NCBI GenBank assembly: GCA_002719955.1
Contig: PBFW01000009.1
Location: forward strand, 95,029 to 159,028
DNA length: 64,000 nucleotides
Source: Deltaproteobacteria bacterium
Lineage (GTDB): Bacteria > Myxococcota_A > UBA9160 > UBA4427
Direction: 5' to 3'
Made by a program: the position numbers and the translations under genes. Below the pieces are notes generated by a model, which saw nothing but the letters and a program-made list of their open reading frames with translations, was not told where the DNA came from and searched no databases. This document shows positions 34,522 through 43,569 of the stretch, piece after piece; the first letter of the stretch is position 1; each line of letters starts with the position of its first letter.

Positions 34522-35921
34522 CCGGCGAGGCTGCTCCGAAGTTCGTGCGTCGAGCGGTTTCCGGATGGGGAAATTATCCCGTAGAGGTCTGTGACGTGTA
34601 TCGCCCCGAGAACCTCGACGAGCTTCGGGGGCTCCTCGGGTCGGCGCCCCAGCCGACCTTGACGCCGAGGGGATGCGGTCGAAGCTATGGCGATGCGGCG
34701 TTGAATGTCGAAGGCGCGATCGTGCAGTCGGATCGCTTCGACCGGATGATGGGGTTCGATGCAGACAGGGGCATTCTCCGATGTCAGGCGGCGATTACAC
34801 TCGCCGATATCATCGAGTTCTTCGTGCCACGTGGGTTCTTCTTCCCGGTGACGCCGGGTACGAAAGAAGTCTCGATCGGTGGTGCGATCGCATCGGATGT
34901 CCACGGCAAGAACCACCATCGCAGCGGATCGATGTCGGCGTGGGTCACGCGATTCACGCTGATGAGCGCGGGGGCGGATCTGATCAGCTGCTCGCGCGAC
35001 GAGAATGCGGAGATCTTCTGGGCCACCGTCGGCGGGATGGGGCTGACCGGCCTGATCATCGATGCGGATATCCAGCTGAGGCCCATCGAGACGGCCTTCA
35101 TGGCGGTGGACAACGAACGCATCGCGAATCTCGACCAGTTGCTCGAGCGGATGGCCGAGAGCGAGGACGCGTTCGACTACTCCGTCGCCTGGGTGGACAG
35201 CATGGCGGCCGGCGCTTCGCTGGGTCGCTCGGTCTTGATGCGAGCGAATCACGCGAATCGAGAAGAATTGCCGGTGGGGGAGCGCGATCGCCCATTGACC
35301 TTCCTGCAGAAAAAGCGTCCAGGCCTTCCCTTCAGGCTGCCCAATTTTACCTTGAGCCCCACGGCGCTGCGGGCGGCCAATGCCGTCTTCTATGCGACCC
35401 ATCCCACACGGAAATCGATCGGCCCATGTGATGCCTTCTTCTATCCGCTCGACTCGGTCAGGAACTGGAATCGAGGCTATGGCTCGAGGGGTGTGCTGCA
35501 GTACCAGTGCGTGATTCCCGAAAGCTGCGCGCGTGCGGGGACGATCGCTCTCCTCGAGGCGCTCACGTCGTCGGGGGTCGGTTCGTTCCTGACGGTGCTC
35601 AAGACGCTCGGTCCGGGCAACGAGGGGCTGCTCAGCTTTCCCATGCGCGGTCACACCTTGGCGCTCGATATTCCGAATACGGGTCCAGAGGTGATCGAAG
35701 CGCTGCGGCGGCTGGATGAGATCGTGCTCGGGTTCGGGGGACGCGTCTATCTGGCCAAGGACGCGTGCATGACCGCCGCGACCTTTGAGCAAATGTATCC
35801 GAGGCTTCCCGACTTCAAACGGATCAAGCGTCGGCTCGATCCCGAGGGCCGCTTTTCCTCCTCCCAGGCGCGCAGACTTGGCTTGGTCGATGGCGCGGAG
35901 CGTGGGGGGGGCCCCCGATGA
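34518..35921 (+). CDS. dprE1: Polyprenylphosphoryl-beta-D-ribose 2-oxidase, DprE1-like
   Basis: FAD-dependent oxidase of the vanillyl-alcohol-oxidase type, 467 residues. N-terminal FAD-binding features are TPRGCGRSYGDAALN and VTPGTKEVSIGGAIASDVHG. The C-terminal half follows mycobacterial DprE1 closely: LQYQCVIPE, VLKTLGPGNEGLLSFP, and YLAKDACMTA with the FAD/substrate lysine Lys414. At the place of the benzothiazinone-target cysteine (Cys387 in M. tuberculosis) it has Ala382 in GHTLALDIP. It is translated in overlap with the genes on both sides and should form 2-keto-ribose for the next enzyme. Confidence 0.92.
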   Translation: MTGEAAPKFVRRAVSGWGNYPVEVCDVYRPENLDELRGLLGSAPQPTLTPRGCGRSYGDAALNVEGAIVQSDRFDRMMGFDADRGILRCQAAITLADIIEFFVPRGFFFPVTPGTKEVSIGGAIASDVHGKNHHRSGSMSAWVTRFTLMSAGADLISCSRDENAEIFWATVGGMGLTGLIIDADIQLRPIETAFMAVDNERIANLDQLLERMAESEDAFDYSVAWVDSMAAGASLGRSVLMRANHANREELPVGERDRPLTFLQKKRPGLPFRLPNFTLSPTALRAANAVFYATHPTRKSIGPCDAFFYPLDSVRNWNRGYGSRGVLQYQCVIPESCARAGTIALLEALTSSGVGSFLTVLKTLGPGNEGLLSFPMRGHTLALDIPNTGPEVIEALRRLDEIVLGFGGRVYLAKDACMTAATFEQMYPRLPDFKRIKRRLDPEGRFSSSQARRLGLVDGAERGGGPR

Positions 35922-36658
35922 TGACGGCCGTCGTGTTGGGAGGAACATCCGGGATCGGTGAGGCGCTCGCGCGAGAGCTCGCGGCGCAGGGGTTGAACGT
36001 TGTCCTGGCGGGCCGGGACCTTGCGGAGCTCGATGCGCGGGCGCGGGATCTGGAGATTCGATACGGGGTGCGGGCCTGGTCGCGGCCTTTCGATGCGCTC
36101 GATTTCGAGTCCCATCACGACTGGCTGGAGAGCTGTGAGCGCGAGATCGGGGAGGAGATCGGTGGCGTTGCACTCTGTTATGGCGTGATGCCGAGTGAGG
36201 ATGAGGCCGCCGTCGATGGGTCACTGACTCGCCACATGATCGAGATCAACTATTCCTCTGCGGTGTCGATCTTGGATCGGGTGGCGGAGCGGCTCCGCGA
36301 TCGCGGCAAGGGCTTTATCTGTGCGATCACGTCGGTCGCGGGCGATCGCGGTCGAGCGAGCAATTTTCACTACGGCTCGAGCAAGGCGGCCCTGAGCACC
36401 TATCTCTCCGGGCTGCGTGTGCAGATGGCGCGCGACGGAGTTTCGGTGGTGGATATTCGTCCCGGGATGATCGATACGAAGCTGACCTATGGGCTGCCGG
36501 GCCTGATGATGCTCGCCAAGCCGAGGCGGGTTGCGCGGGATATCGTCCGTGGGATCCGGGGCAACCGTGCGGTCGTCTATACGCCGAAGATCTGGTGGCT
36601 CGTGATGTTCGTGATCCGGATGCTCCCCGACTTCATCTTCAGGCGCATCGCACTCTAA
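35918..36658 (+). CDS. dprE2: Short-chain dehydrogenase, DprE2-like (2-keto-ribose to arabinose reduction)
   Basis: A classical SDR of 246 residues: the NAD(P)-binding GGTSGIG, the catalytic serine in ITSVAGDRGRASN, and YGSSKAAL with Tyr and Lys. The C-terminal hydrophobic stretch WWLVMFVIRMLPDFIFRRIA also occurs in DprE2 proteins and may bring it to the membrane. Following a DprE1-like gene by a four-base overlap, it most likely completes epimerisation of polyprenylphosphoryl ribose to arabinose. Confidence 0.9.
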   Translation: MMTAVVLGGTSGIGEALARELAAQGLNVVLAGRDLAELDARARDLEIRYGVRAWSRPFDALDFESHHDWLESCEREIGEEIGGVALCYGVMPSEDEAAVDGSLTRHMIEINYSSAVSILDRVAERLRDRGKGFICAITSVAGDRGRASNFHYGSSKAALSTYLSGLRVQMARDGVSVVDIRPGMIDTKLTYGLPGLMMLAKPRRVARDIVRGIRGNRAVVYTPKIWWLVMFVIRMLPDFIFRRIAL

Positions 36659-36723
36659 TCTTCTCGATCGGCTTCGGTTCGTGGGACGGAGGCTCGCGTG
36701 GCGGAATGATCATGCGAAGGGCT

Positions 36724-37719
36724 CTATCGTTCGATCGATTCGGGGGGATGCCTTTCGCCGTCGCGTTCCGCTGCGAATCTCCGCTGTGCTTCCAGAAAGA
36801 CCGTCCGCCCGGCCCATGCGACCAAGATCGCGCTCGTGAGCGTGACCAGGACCGGCAGATGCGTTCCCGAAACATTCATGCCTGGCAGCTCGATTCGTCC
36901 CTCGAGAACGATGGCGGCGAGACCGATGGCCGCCCATCCGCTCGCGAGCAGGATCGGTCCCAGGATCGATCGCGTTGCGATGCGCACGATGCCGAGGGCC
37001 CAACCCAGGGCGAAGGAGGCGATGACCGCCGCAAGGAAACGGCTGAAGCCAGCGATCGGTGCGGGACGCAACAGGGTCCAGAGCAGCGCGACGACGCTTA
37101 CGCCACGGACCAAGCCGAGCCGTTGGACGATGCCCTGTTGGATCACGCCGCGGAAGAGGAACTCTTCGACGATTGGTGAGATCCCGACCATGACGACGAA
37201 GGCCTGAAGGATGCTCGCGGGATCGTCGCGGTCGATGAGCTCCAGGGATTCTTCTTTTTCTGCGCTCTCGTCGGCGTCCTCTTCATCGTAGCCGGAAGCG
37301 ATGTCATATGCATCGTTCGCCTCGTAGTCGTATCGCTCGCTTTCGCCCTCTGCCGGATCTTCAGCGGATTCGCCTGCGAGGATGCCGCTGTCAGCATCCG
37401 AAAAATCTGTGGCGATATTGTCGAGTTCACTGGCGAGGAGGACGGCGGGGACGAGGCACAGGATCAGCGGTATGGCTTCGAGGTCGAGCCCGCGCAAGCC
37501 GAGGCGCTGCGCCTGGGGTTCGGGCACGCGTTGGGCGCCCATCGTCGCGACGGCCCCGACGCCAATTGCCTGGCCGATTCCGACGGCGGCGAGCAGTCCG
37601 AAATCGATGAATGCGATGCCGGTGAAGCCTGCGGCGATCATCGCCATCAAGGTCAACATGAGTGCGCCGCGCACGCTCGGGTAGGGCTGGCTCGGATCCG
37701 GCTGTTGCGAATTCATCAT
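36724..37719 (-). CDS. CPBP/Abi-family membrane protein, probably lacking part of the protease site
   Basis: A 331-residue membrane protein with about eight hydrophobic segments. The family's motif 1 EExxxR is present (Glu185, Glu186, Arg190 in PIVEEFLFRG). The histidines of motifs 2 and 3 are not: the expected FxxxH region reads ALLWTLLRP, and the later one ILLASGWAAIG. A very acidic insertion (about residues 98-166) rich in Glu, Asp and Tyr separates the first membrane part from motif 1. CPBP proteins are CAAX-protease-like; this one may be catalytically impaired. It overlaps the uvrA stop (ATGA) and so is translated after uvrA. Confidence 0.8.
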   Translation of the reverse strand: MMNSQQPDPSQPYPSVRGALMLTLMAMIAAGFTGIAFIDFGLLAAVGIGQAIGVGAVATMGAQRVPEPQAQRLGLRGLDLEAIPLILCLVPAVLLASELDNIATDFSDADSGILAGESAEDPAEGESERYDYEANDAYDIASGYDEEDADESAEKEESLELIDRDDPASILQAFVVMVGISPIVEEFLFRGVIQQGIVQRLGLVRGVSVVALLWTLLRPAPIAGFSRFLAAVIASFALGWALGIVRIATRSILGPILLASGWAAIGLAAIVLEGRIELPGMNVSGTHLPVLVTLTSAILVAWAGRTVFLEAQRRFAAERDGERHPPESIER

Positions 37720-40709
37720 TCCAAACCCTCGGCTTGTGTTGGGGTGGGGGCGCGCGCAAGCAGCATGGCATCAGCGAGTACGCGCCCCGTATGCGATCGT
37801 GCACAGCGGGCGATCTTCTCCGGAGGTCCGATCGCCACGATCTCACCACCCGCGGAGCCGCCCTCGGGACCCAGGTCGACGATATGGTCCGCATAACGGA
37901 TGACGTCGAGGTTGTGTTCGATGATGACCACCGTATTGCCCCGATCGACGAGACGATCGAGCAGACCGAGCAGCACTTCGACATCGACGAAATGCAATCC
38001 GGTCGTCGGCTCGTCCAGCAGGTAGAGGGTCTGGCCCGTGCTTCTGCGAGCGAGTTCCTTCGCGAGTTTCAGGCGCTGGGCTTCGCCGCCGGAGAGGGTC
38101 GTCGCGCTCTGACCGAGATGCACGTAGCCGAGGCCGACGTCGGAGAGCGCCCGGAGCGGGCGTGCCACCACGGGCACGTTCTCGAAGAGTTGGAGCGCCT
38201 CGAGCACCGTCATCTCGAGAACATTGGCGATACTCTTGCCGCGGTAGCGAATCGTGAGCGTGTCTCGGTCGTAGCGCCGGCCGCTACAGACTTCGCAGAC
38301 GACGAATACGTCGGGGAGGAATTGCATTTCGACACGAATCGAGCCATCGCCCTCGCAGGCTTCGCAACGTCCGCCCTTGACGTTGAACGAGAAGCGCCCG
38401 CGATCCCATCCGCGCACGCGAGACTCCGGGAGTGCGGCAAAGAGATTTCGGATCCCCGAGAACGCGCCGCTATAGGTCGCGGGATTGCTGCGTGGGCTGC
38501 GCCCGATCGGACTCTGGTCGACATCGACGACCTTGTCGATGCGGTCGAGGCCGCGAATCGTGCGATAGGTCCCGGGCGTGGTGAGGGCACCGTGCAGTTC
38601 CCCCGCGAGCACACGATGGAGCGTGTCGTTGATGAGTGTCGACTTGCCGCTGCCGGAGACGCCCGTCACGACCGTCAGACAGCCGAGCGGGATTTCGAGG
38701 TCGACGTGTTTCAGGTTGTTGGCCGAGCATCCCTCGAGGCGGATCGATTGACCGGGGGTGGGGATGCGCCGTGTGGGGGTCTCGATGCGACGGCGGCCCG
38801 AAAGAAAAGCACCCGTCGTCGACTCCACGACCTTGGCGAGGGCTGCCGGTGGGCCGGCGGCGACGATCCGTCCACCGTGGATTCCGGCACCGGGGCCGAT
38901 ATCGATGACGTGATCGGCGCGTCGGATCGTGGCCTCATCGTGTTCGACGACGATCAGGCTGTTGCCGATATCGCGAAGTGACTCGAGGCTTTTGAGGAGT
39001 CGGTCGTTGTCCCGAGGATGCAAGCCGATCGAGGGTTCATCGAGGATGTAGAGGACGCCGATCAGTTGGGCTCCGATCTGTGTGGCGAGCCGGATGCGCT
39101 GGGCTTCGCCGCCCGAAAGGGTGGCGGCGCGCCGATCGAGGCTCAGATAGCCGAGCCCGACCCGGTCGAGGAAACCGAGTCGCTCCCGCACCTCTTCGAG
39201 AATCCGCTCCGCGATCTTCGCGAGATTGGGCGGCAGTTGCAGACCGTCGAGGAAGGCGGCCACGTCGGTGATCGAGAGCGAAGCGAGCGCGGGGAGCGAA
39301 TGAGGTCCTAGGCGGACGGAGCGCGCCTCCGTGCGAAGGCGAGCACCCTCGCATTCCGGGCAGGGCCGGTCGGTCTGGAATTTCGAGAGCGCCCATCCGG
39401 CACGGCCGACGGTGACTTCGAGTCGTCGAGTCAGATCGCCCAACACGCCGTCGAAGGCGCGTACGACCTTTTCGGATCGGGTGCGGCGCTTTCGCCGCCC
39501 ACGGCCCGCGACCGGTACTTCGAGTTCGAGCTGATAGCCGGGATCGCCCTCGAGCAAGAGCAAGCGTTGCTTCTTCGTGAGTTTTCTCCAGGGCTCCTCG
39601 AGCGAGAAATCAAAATCCTTCGCGACCGTCTCGAGCAACCGGCGGTAATAGCCGCGAGTTTCATCGAGATTCCAGGCCGCGATGGCCCCCTCGCTGAGAC
39701 TCAGAGCCTCATTGGGGACGATTCGTTTCGGATCGAAGACGGCGATCTCACCCAGCCCGCCACACGCGCGGCACGCGCCAAAGGGGTTATTGAAGGAAAA
39801 GAGCCGTGGTGAGATCTCGGGAAATGAATTCTCGCAGGTCGGGCAGGCCCCCGAGCGTGAGAGCCACCAAGGCTCTTCGCCGACGATGTCGATCAGGGCG
39901 AGATCGTCGGCAAGGCGAAGAGCGGTCGAGAGCGATTCGGTCAGCCGCGCGCGGGCACTCTCCTTGATGACCAACCGATCGATCACGATTTCGATTTCGT
40001 GTCGCGCACCGCGAGCGATCTCGATCTCCTCTGCCAGGTCATGAATCTCGCCGTCGATGCGCGCGCGCGAGAAACCGTCGCGTCGAAATTGATCGAGCTC
40101 CTTCTTGTATTGCCCTTTGCGGCCTCGCACGATTGGGGCGAGAATCTGGATCCGGGTGCCCTCGGCGAGCGCCATGAGGCGCTCGATCATCTCTTCGAGC
40201 CCCTGGCTCGAGATAGGCGTGTCGCATTTCCAGCAATAGGCGGTCCCCGCACGGGCGTAGAGGAGCCGTAGGTAGTCTGCGATCTCGGTGATGGTGGCGA
40301 CGGTGCTGCGGGGGCTCTTGCCGACGCTCTTCTGTTCGATGGCGACGGCGGGGGAGAGGCCCTGGATTTCGTCGACGTCGGGTCGTGCCAGTTGTTCGAG
40401 AAATTGTCGAGCGTAGGTGGAGAGGCTCTCGACATAACGCCTCTGCCCCTCGGCATAGAGTGTGTCGAAAGCGAGGCTCGACTTGCCGGAACCGGAGGGG
40501 CCGGTGACGACGACGAAGCGGCCGCGAGGGATCCGCAGGTCGATATTCTGCAGATTATGTGTTCGCGCACCGAGAATCGAAATCTCTTCTGGATCACCCT
40601 TGTGTGCGAGTTCCGCGATCGTCTCGAAATCGCGATCGAGGCGGTCGCCGGATCCACTCGAGGGGCACCAGCCGGACTCGATCGGATTCGCGTTGGGGGA
40701 TTGTTTCAT
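37716..40709 (-). CDS. uvrA: Excinuclease ABC subunit A
   Basis: Damage-recognition ATPase of nucleotide excision repair, 997 residues. It has two ABC modules: the first P-loop GPSGSGKSS, the second GVSGSGKST, signature sequences [13 protein letters not shown] and [13 protein letters not shown], and Walker [12 protein letters not shown] and [11 protein letters not shown]. Zinc-binding cysteines are visible (CPTCENS ... CRACGG and CEACEGDG ... CEVCSG). There is an extra ~40-residue N-terminal tail before the usual [11 protein letters not shown] start. Confidence 0.97.
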   Translation of the reverse strand: MKQSPNANPIESGWCPSSGSGDRLDRDFETIAELAHKGDPEEISILGARTHNLQNIDLRIPRGRFVVVTGPSGSGKSSLAFDTLYAEGQRRYVESLSTYARQFLEQLARPDVDEIQGLSPAVAIEQKSVGKSPRSTVATITEIADYLRLLYARAGTAYCWKCDTPISSQGLEEMIERLMALAEGTRIQILAPIVRGRKGQYKKELDQFRRDGFSRARIDGEIHDLAEEIEIARGARHEIEIVIDRLVIKESARARLTESLSTALRLADDLALIDIVGEEPWWLSRSGACPTCENSFPEISPRLFSFNNPFGACRACGGLGEIAVFDPKRIVPNEALSLSEGAIAAWNLDETRGYYRRLLETVAKDFDFSLEEPWRKLTKKQRLLLLEGDPGYQLELEVPVAGRGRRKRRTRSEKVVRAFDGVLGDLTRRLEVTVGRAGWALSKFQTDRPCPECEGARLRTEARSVRLGPHSLPALASLSITDVAAFLDGLQLPPNLAKIAERILEEVRERLGFLDRVGLGYLSLDRRAATLSGGEAQRIRLATQIGAQLIGVLYILDEPSIGLHPRDNDRLLKSLESLRDIGNSLIVVEHDEATIRRADHVIDIGPGAGIHGGRIVAAGPPAALAKVVESTTGAFLSGRRRIETPTRRIPTPGQSIRLEGCSANNLKHVDLEIPLGCLTVVTGVSGSGKSTLINDTLHRVLAGELHGALTTPGTYRTIRGLDRIDKVVDVDQSPIGRSPRSNPATYSGAFSGIRNLFAALPESRVRGWDRGRFSFNVKGGRCEACEGDGSIRVEMQFLPDVFVVCEVCSGRRYDRDTLTIRYRGKSIANVLEMTVLEALQLFENVPVVARPLRALSDVGLGYVHLGQSATTLSGGEAQRLKLAKELARRSTGQTLYLLDEPTTGLHFVDVEVLLGLLDRLVDRGNTVVIIEHNLDVIRYADHIVDLGPEGGSAGGEIVAIGPPEKIARCARSHTGRVLADAMLLARAPTPTQAEGLE

Positions 40710-40745
40710 GATGGCGTGGAGAGGATTCTCAAGGGGTCAAAGAGC

Positions 40746-41798
40746 TCAGCTGCCGAAGGCGCCCTTGCGTTCGATATAGGTCTGCTCTCGCAGCACGTCG
40801 AGCCATTTGACGTACTCGACTTCGGTCTTCTGCTGAAAGAGGATGTTGCGCAGCTGGGGTTCGGCCTCTTCGAAGGTGACGCGTTGGAAGTTCCGACGAT
40901 CCACGAGCTCGAGGAGGTTGCAGCCGAAGGGCATCGAGATCACGTCGGAAAGCTGACCCGCTTGCAGCTCGTCGACGATTTCGGACATCCATTCGGCGAG
41001 ATCCAGGCGGTGGATCCAGCCGAGATCGCCCCCGCTCTCGGGATTCATGTCCGAGATACGTTCGGCCGCTGCAGCAAAATCCGTCTTGCCCTCGGCGATT
41101 TCGGAACGCGCCTGGCGAGCGATCGCGCAAGCCTCCGCACTCGTATCGGCGGATCGCCCGCCGGGCATCACCAGGATATGTCGCACGTAGACTTCTTGAC
41201 CGCCCTCGCGTTGATCGGCGAAGCGTTCGTCATAGAGCGCGTGAATCTCTTGTGCTTCGACCTGCACCCGTGATCGGACCATCGCGTTCACGACCTTGCT
41301 GCGTTCGATTTCGCCCCGGATCTTGGTGCGATATTCGTCGAGGGTCAGGCCATGACTCGTGATGCTGGTGAGGAGTTGTTCGGTCGAGAGACCATTGTCG
41401 GCGGCGATCGCTTCGATCGCCGCGTCGACCTCGTCGCGGTCCGCTTGAAGCTCGAGGCGCTCGACGACGGAGCTGAGAAGTTTGCCTTCGATCAGGCGCT
41501 CGAGGGCATCCCGGCGCATCGCCGTGACCTCCGCCGCAGGAGCGCCGGCCTGACGCATTCGTTCTTCGACGGGGGCCGACATTTCTAAAATCTCGGAGGC
41601 GAGCACGATTTCATTGCCGACCTGAGCGGCGATGCCCTCGACGAGCTTTTCGGCGGCCGACGCGTTGGCCGGTGCAAACGTGATCGCGAAAAAGAGTACG
41701 ATGGCCGCCTTCCCGATGGAAAGGTTGCGCGTGGTTTTCGAAGTGGGCAGGGGGGTCCCGGCGGACAGAGGGGTGGAGGCGAAGCTCGTCCGGCGCAT
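40746..41798 (-). CDS. SurA-like periplasmic peptidyl-prolyl isomerase/chaperone
   Basis: Outer-membrane-protein chaperone. The exported part begins after a signal sequence [19 protein letters not shown]. The SurA N-terminal domain starts [17 protein letters not shown], and a parvulin domain is seen at [18 protein letters not shown] and [17 protein letters not shown]. With the ATG at 41798 it has 350 residues; the frame is open to 41870, which would give an even longer N-terminal region before the signal. In either case the n-region is unusually long. Confidence 0.88.
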   Translation of the reverse strand: MRRTSFASTPLSAGTPLPTSKTTRNLSIGKAAIVLFFAITFAPANASAAEKLVEGIAAQVGNEIVLASEILEMSAPVEERMRQAGAPAAEVTAMRRDALERLIEGKLLSSVVERLELQADRDEVDAAIEAIAADNGLSTEQLLTSITSHGLTLDEYRTKIRGEIERSKVVNAMVRSRVQVEAQEIHALYDERFADQREGGQEVYVRHILVMPGGRSADTSAEACAIARQARSEIAEGKTDFAAAAERISDMNPESGGDLGWIHRLDLAEWMSEIVDELQAGQLSDVISMPFGCNLLELVDRRNFQRVTFEEAEPQLRNILFQQKTEVEYVKWLDVLREQTYIERKGAFGS

Positions 41799-41905
41799 CG
41801 CGCTGGGCACCGAACGCGGCGACGCCGAGCCGAGGTGCTGGCTTTGGGTGGACCGCGTGAACATCGCCAAGGAAGGAACCTCCGGGTGCGGCCCGGGGCC
41901 GCGGA

Positions 41906-42710
41906 TCAGCCGGGCATGGTAGCGATGCTCGGGCGGTCCGTCTGGTTCCCCGGCCTCTTCGGGGTGTCTTCGATGCTCGGCCAGCGTGACGGATCGACCA
42001 GCTCAGCCGCGTGCGTCGGCAGCGCTTCGACGAGAAACGCGAGTTTCGCTACATCGACCGTATCGCTCTGCCAGTCCGCCAGGAGTTCATCGAGCTGGGC
42101 TCGCGTCTCGCATCCGACAACGGGATGGACACCCGGCAGATATTCGCGTGCGAAAGCCAAATAGAGCGCTCGGGCGGTGACCCCAAGTTGATCCGCGACC
42201 GTGCGGATCTGTCGGATCGGTTCGACCAGGTCGGCTAGAAAGCTCAGCAAGAGCCCTCGGGCGAGATGCGCCATGCCCTGCAGGAAAATGCTGCGAACGT
42301 AGACCGTGCGCCCGAGTTCGCGGGCGCGTGGAAAGAAGCCCTGCCGGAGCAGGCGGAGAGCCAGCAGGCTGGCGGCGACCTGGAGGACCCCGACATTCGG
42401 ATCATCCAATCCGCCCGCGTCTCCGCACCGATCGCGACGAAACGTGAGAGCACGCCGTTCGAGCGCCCTCGAAAGACGCGCAGGCCGAGCTCGAAGCCCC
42501 AGGCTTCCGTCACATCGTCCGCTGGGTCGGAAGTCGTGGCGAGCCACAGCTCGTCCACCCGGGCGGAACGGACCCGGTCGCTCAGTAGGGCCAGGGTGTG
42601 GTCGGCCGACCCGAAAGCGGGGCCAGGATCTTGCCGGGCAGCCGTTCGGAGCCCATTCGCGCCTGGATGATGCCGATCGAGCCGCCCATTCTTGCCTCGT
42701 CTTTCGCCAT
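41906..42710 (-). pseudogene. Decayed SpsF-type cytidylyltransferase/aldo-keto reductase fusion gene
   Basis: Three frames must be joined to read this remnant. From ATG 42710, IGIIQARMGSERLPGKIL is the nucleotide-binding start of a SpsF/CMP-sugar synthetase. Near 42600 the frame changes, and LLSDRVRSARVDELWLATTS continues the domain up to about 42400. There the frame changes again and the sequence becomes the C-terminal third of an aldo-keto reductase (VYVRSIFLQG, PGVHPVVGCETRAQLDELL) to the stop at 41906. The middle of both domains is missing. An intact homologue would probably be a fused enzyme of sialic-acid-like sugar synthesis. Confidence 0.8.
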
Positions 42711-42987
42711 TCCGAGGGGGCGGGCTTCTCAGCGGGAGCCGTGGGTAGTTCAACCCGGCGCATATTTTTCTGTCGAAGCTGAAAATTCCGGTCCTGTCTG
42801 AGCGGAAGGCGACACGCAAAAGCTTTGCGGTTTTCCGGCAAATCGGACTGAGCTCCTGGCAGCTGGAATTTGCAGGGATGATAAATATATCGATATTGGG
42901 AAAGGTTCTGTGATCTGGAAATTTGAAGGGTCGATCATCGAGGCGGAATGGATCGAAAACGATTAATTAATCGGATAAGATCGAGGG
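42711..42987. other. AT-rich intergenic region between the pseudogene and the TetR gene
   Basis: A 277-base stretch, clearly richer in A and T than its surroundings (for example TGATAAATATATCGATATTG near 42890), with no supported gene. It probably carries the TetR promoter. The low GC compared with both sides could also mark a past insertion or deletion boundary. Confidence 0.5.
42960..42973. promoter_or_regulatory. Palindromic operator candidate for the TetR regulator
   Basis: CGATTAATTAATCG is a perfect 14-base palindrome ending 14 bases before the ATG of the TetR-family gene. TetR regulators commonly repress their own gene from such sites. A -10-like TAAGAT overlaps just downstream (42976-42981). 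Confidence 0.6.
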
Positions 42988-43569
42988 ATGCCGCGCCCGA
43001 AGATCGAAGACGCCGAGGAACGCTTGCTCTCCGCTGGCCTGAATCTCTTCGCACGTCTCGGGACCGAAAGGGTGAACACGAACGCGATCGCTCGACGCGC
43101 GCGGCTCGGGATCGGCACCTTCTACTCCCATTTCACCGACAAATATGCCCTGCTCAGGGAAATTCAGCTGCGTACCCTCGCGGGAATTCGAGTGGCTCGG
43201 CTCGATGCGCTGGCTCGGGCGTCGGAGCAGACCGCCCTCCAGGTTCGTCGATCGGCGCAGGCTGTGGTGCAGTTCGCGCGGTCGCACCCCGAGGCGTATC
43301 GGGTGACTTTCGGTCGTGAACGGGCCGGCGCGAGTCGTCACGGGCCGGTGGTCTCAGAGTCGAGCCGTCCGATGGCAGAGGCACTTGCCCGCCTGCAGGC
43401 GGCGGGGCGGATCGATGCTGCTCTGGATCCAGAACTCGCCGCGCGTGCCTATTCGTCGATGGAGATCGGGACGCTCCTCTGGTGGCTCGAAGATCCGGGT
43501 CGTGCGCAGGAGGCCGCCCTCGTCGACACGCTCGCGCGGATGCATCCGGCTGTATCGGGCGGTGTCTAG
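42988..43569 (+). CDS. TetR/AcrR-family transcriptional regulator
   Basis: A 193-residue repressor-type protein. The N-terminal helix-turn-helix is clear: RLLSAGLNLFARLGTERVNT, IARRARLGIGTFYSHFTDK. The C-terminal ligand domain is not recognisable to a subfamily. It converges on the RND exporter gene, with which it shares its last four bases, so it may control that exporter although the two are not divergent. Confidence 0.9.
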   Translation: MPRPKIEDAEERLLSAGLNLFARLGTERVNTNAIARRARLGIGTFYSHFTDKYALLREIQLRTLAGIRVARLDALARASEQTALQVRRSAQAVVQFARSHPEAYRVTFGRERAGASRHGPVVSESSRPMAEALARLQAAGRIDAALDPELAARAYSSMEIGTLLWWLEDPGRAQEAALVDTLARMHPAVSGGV

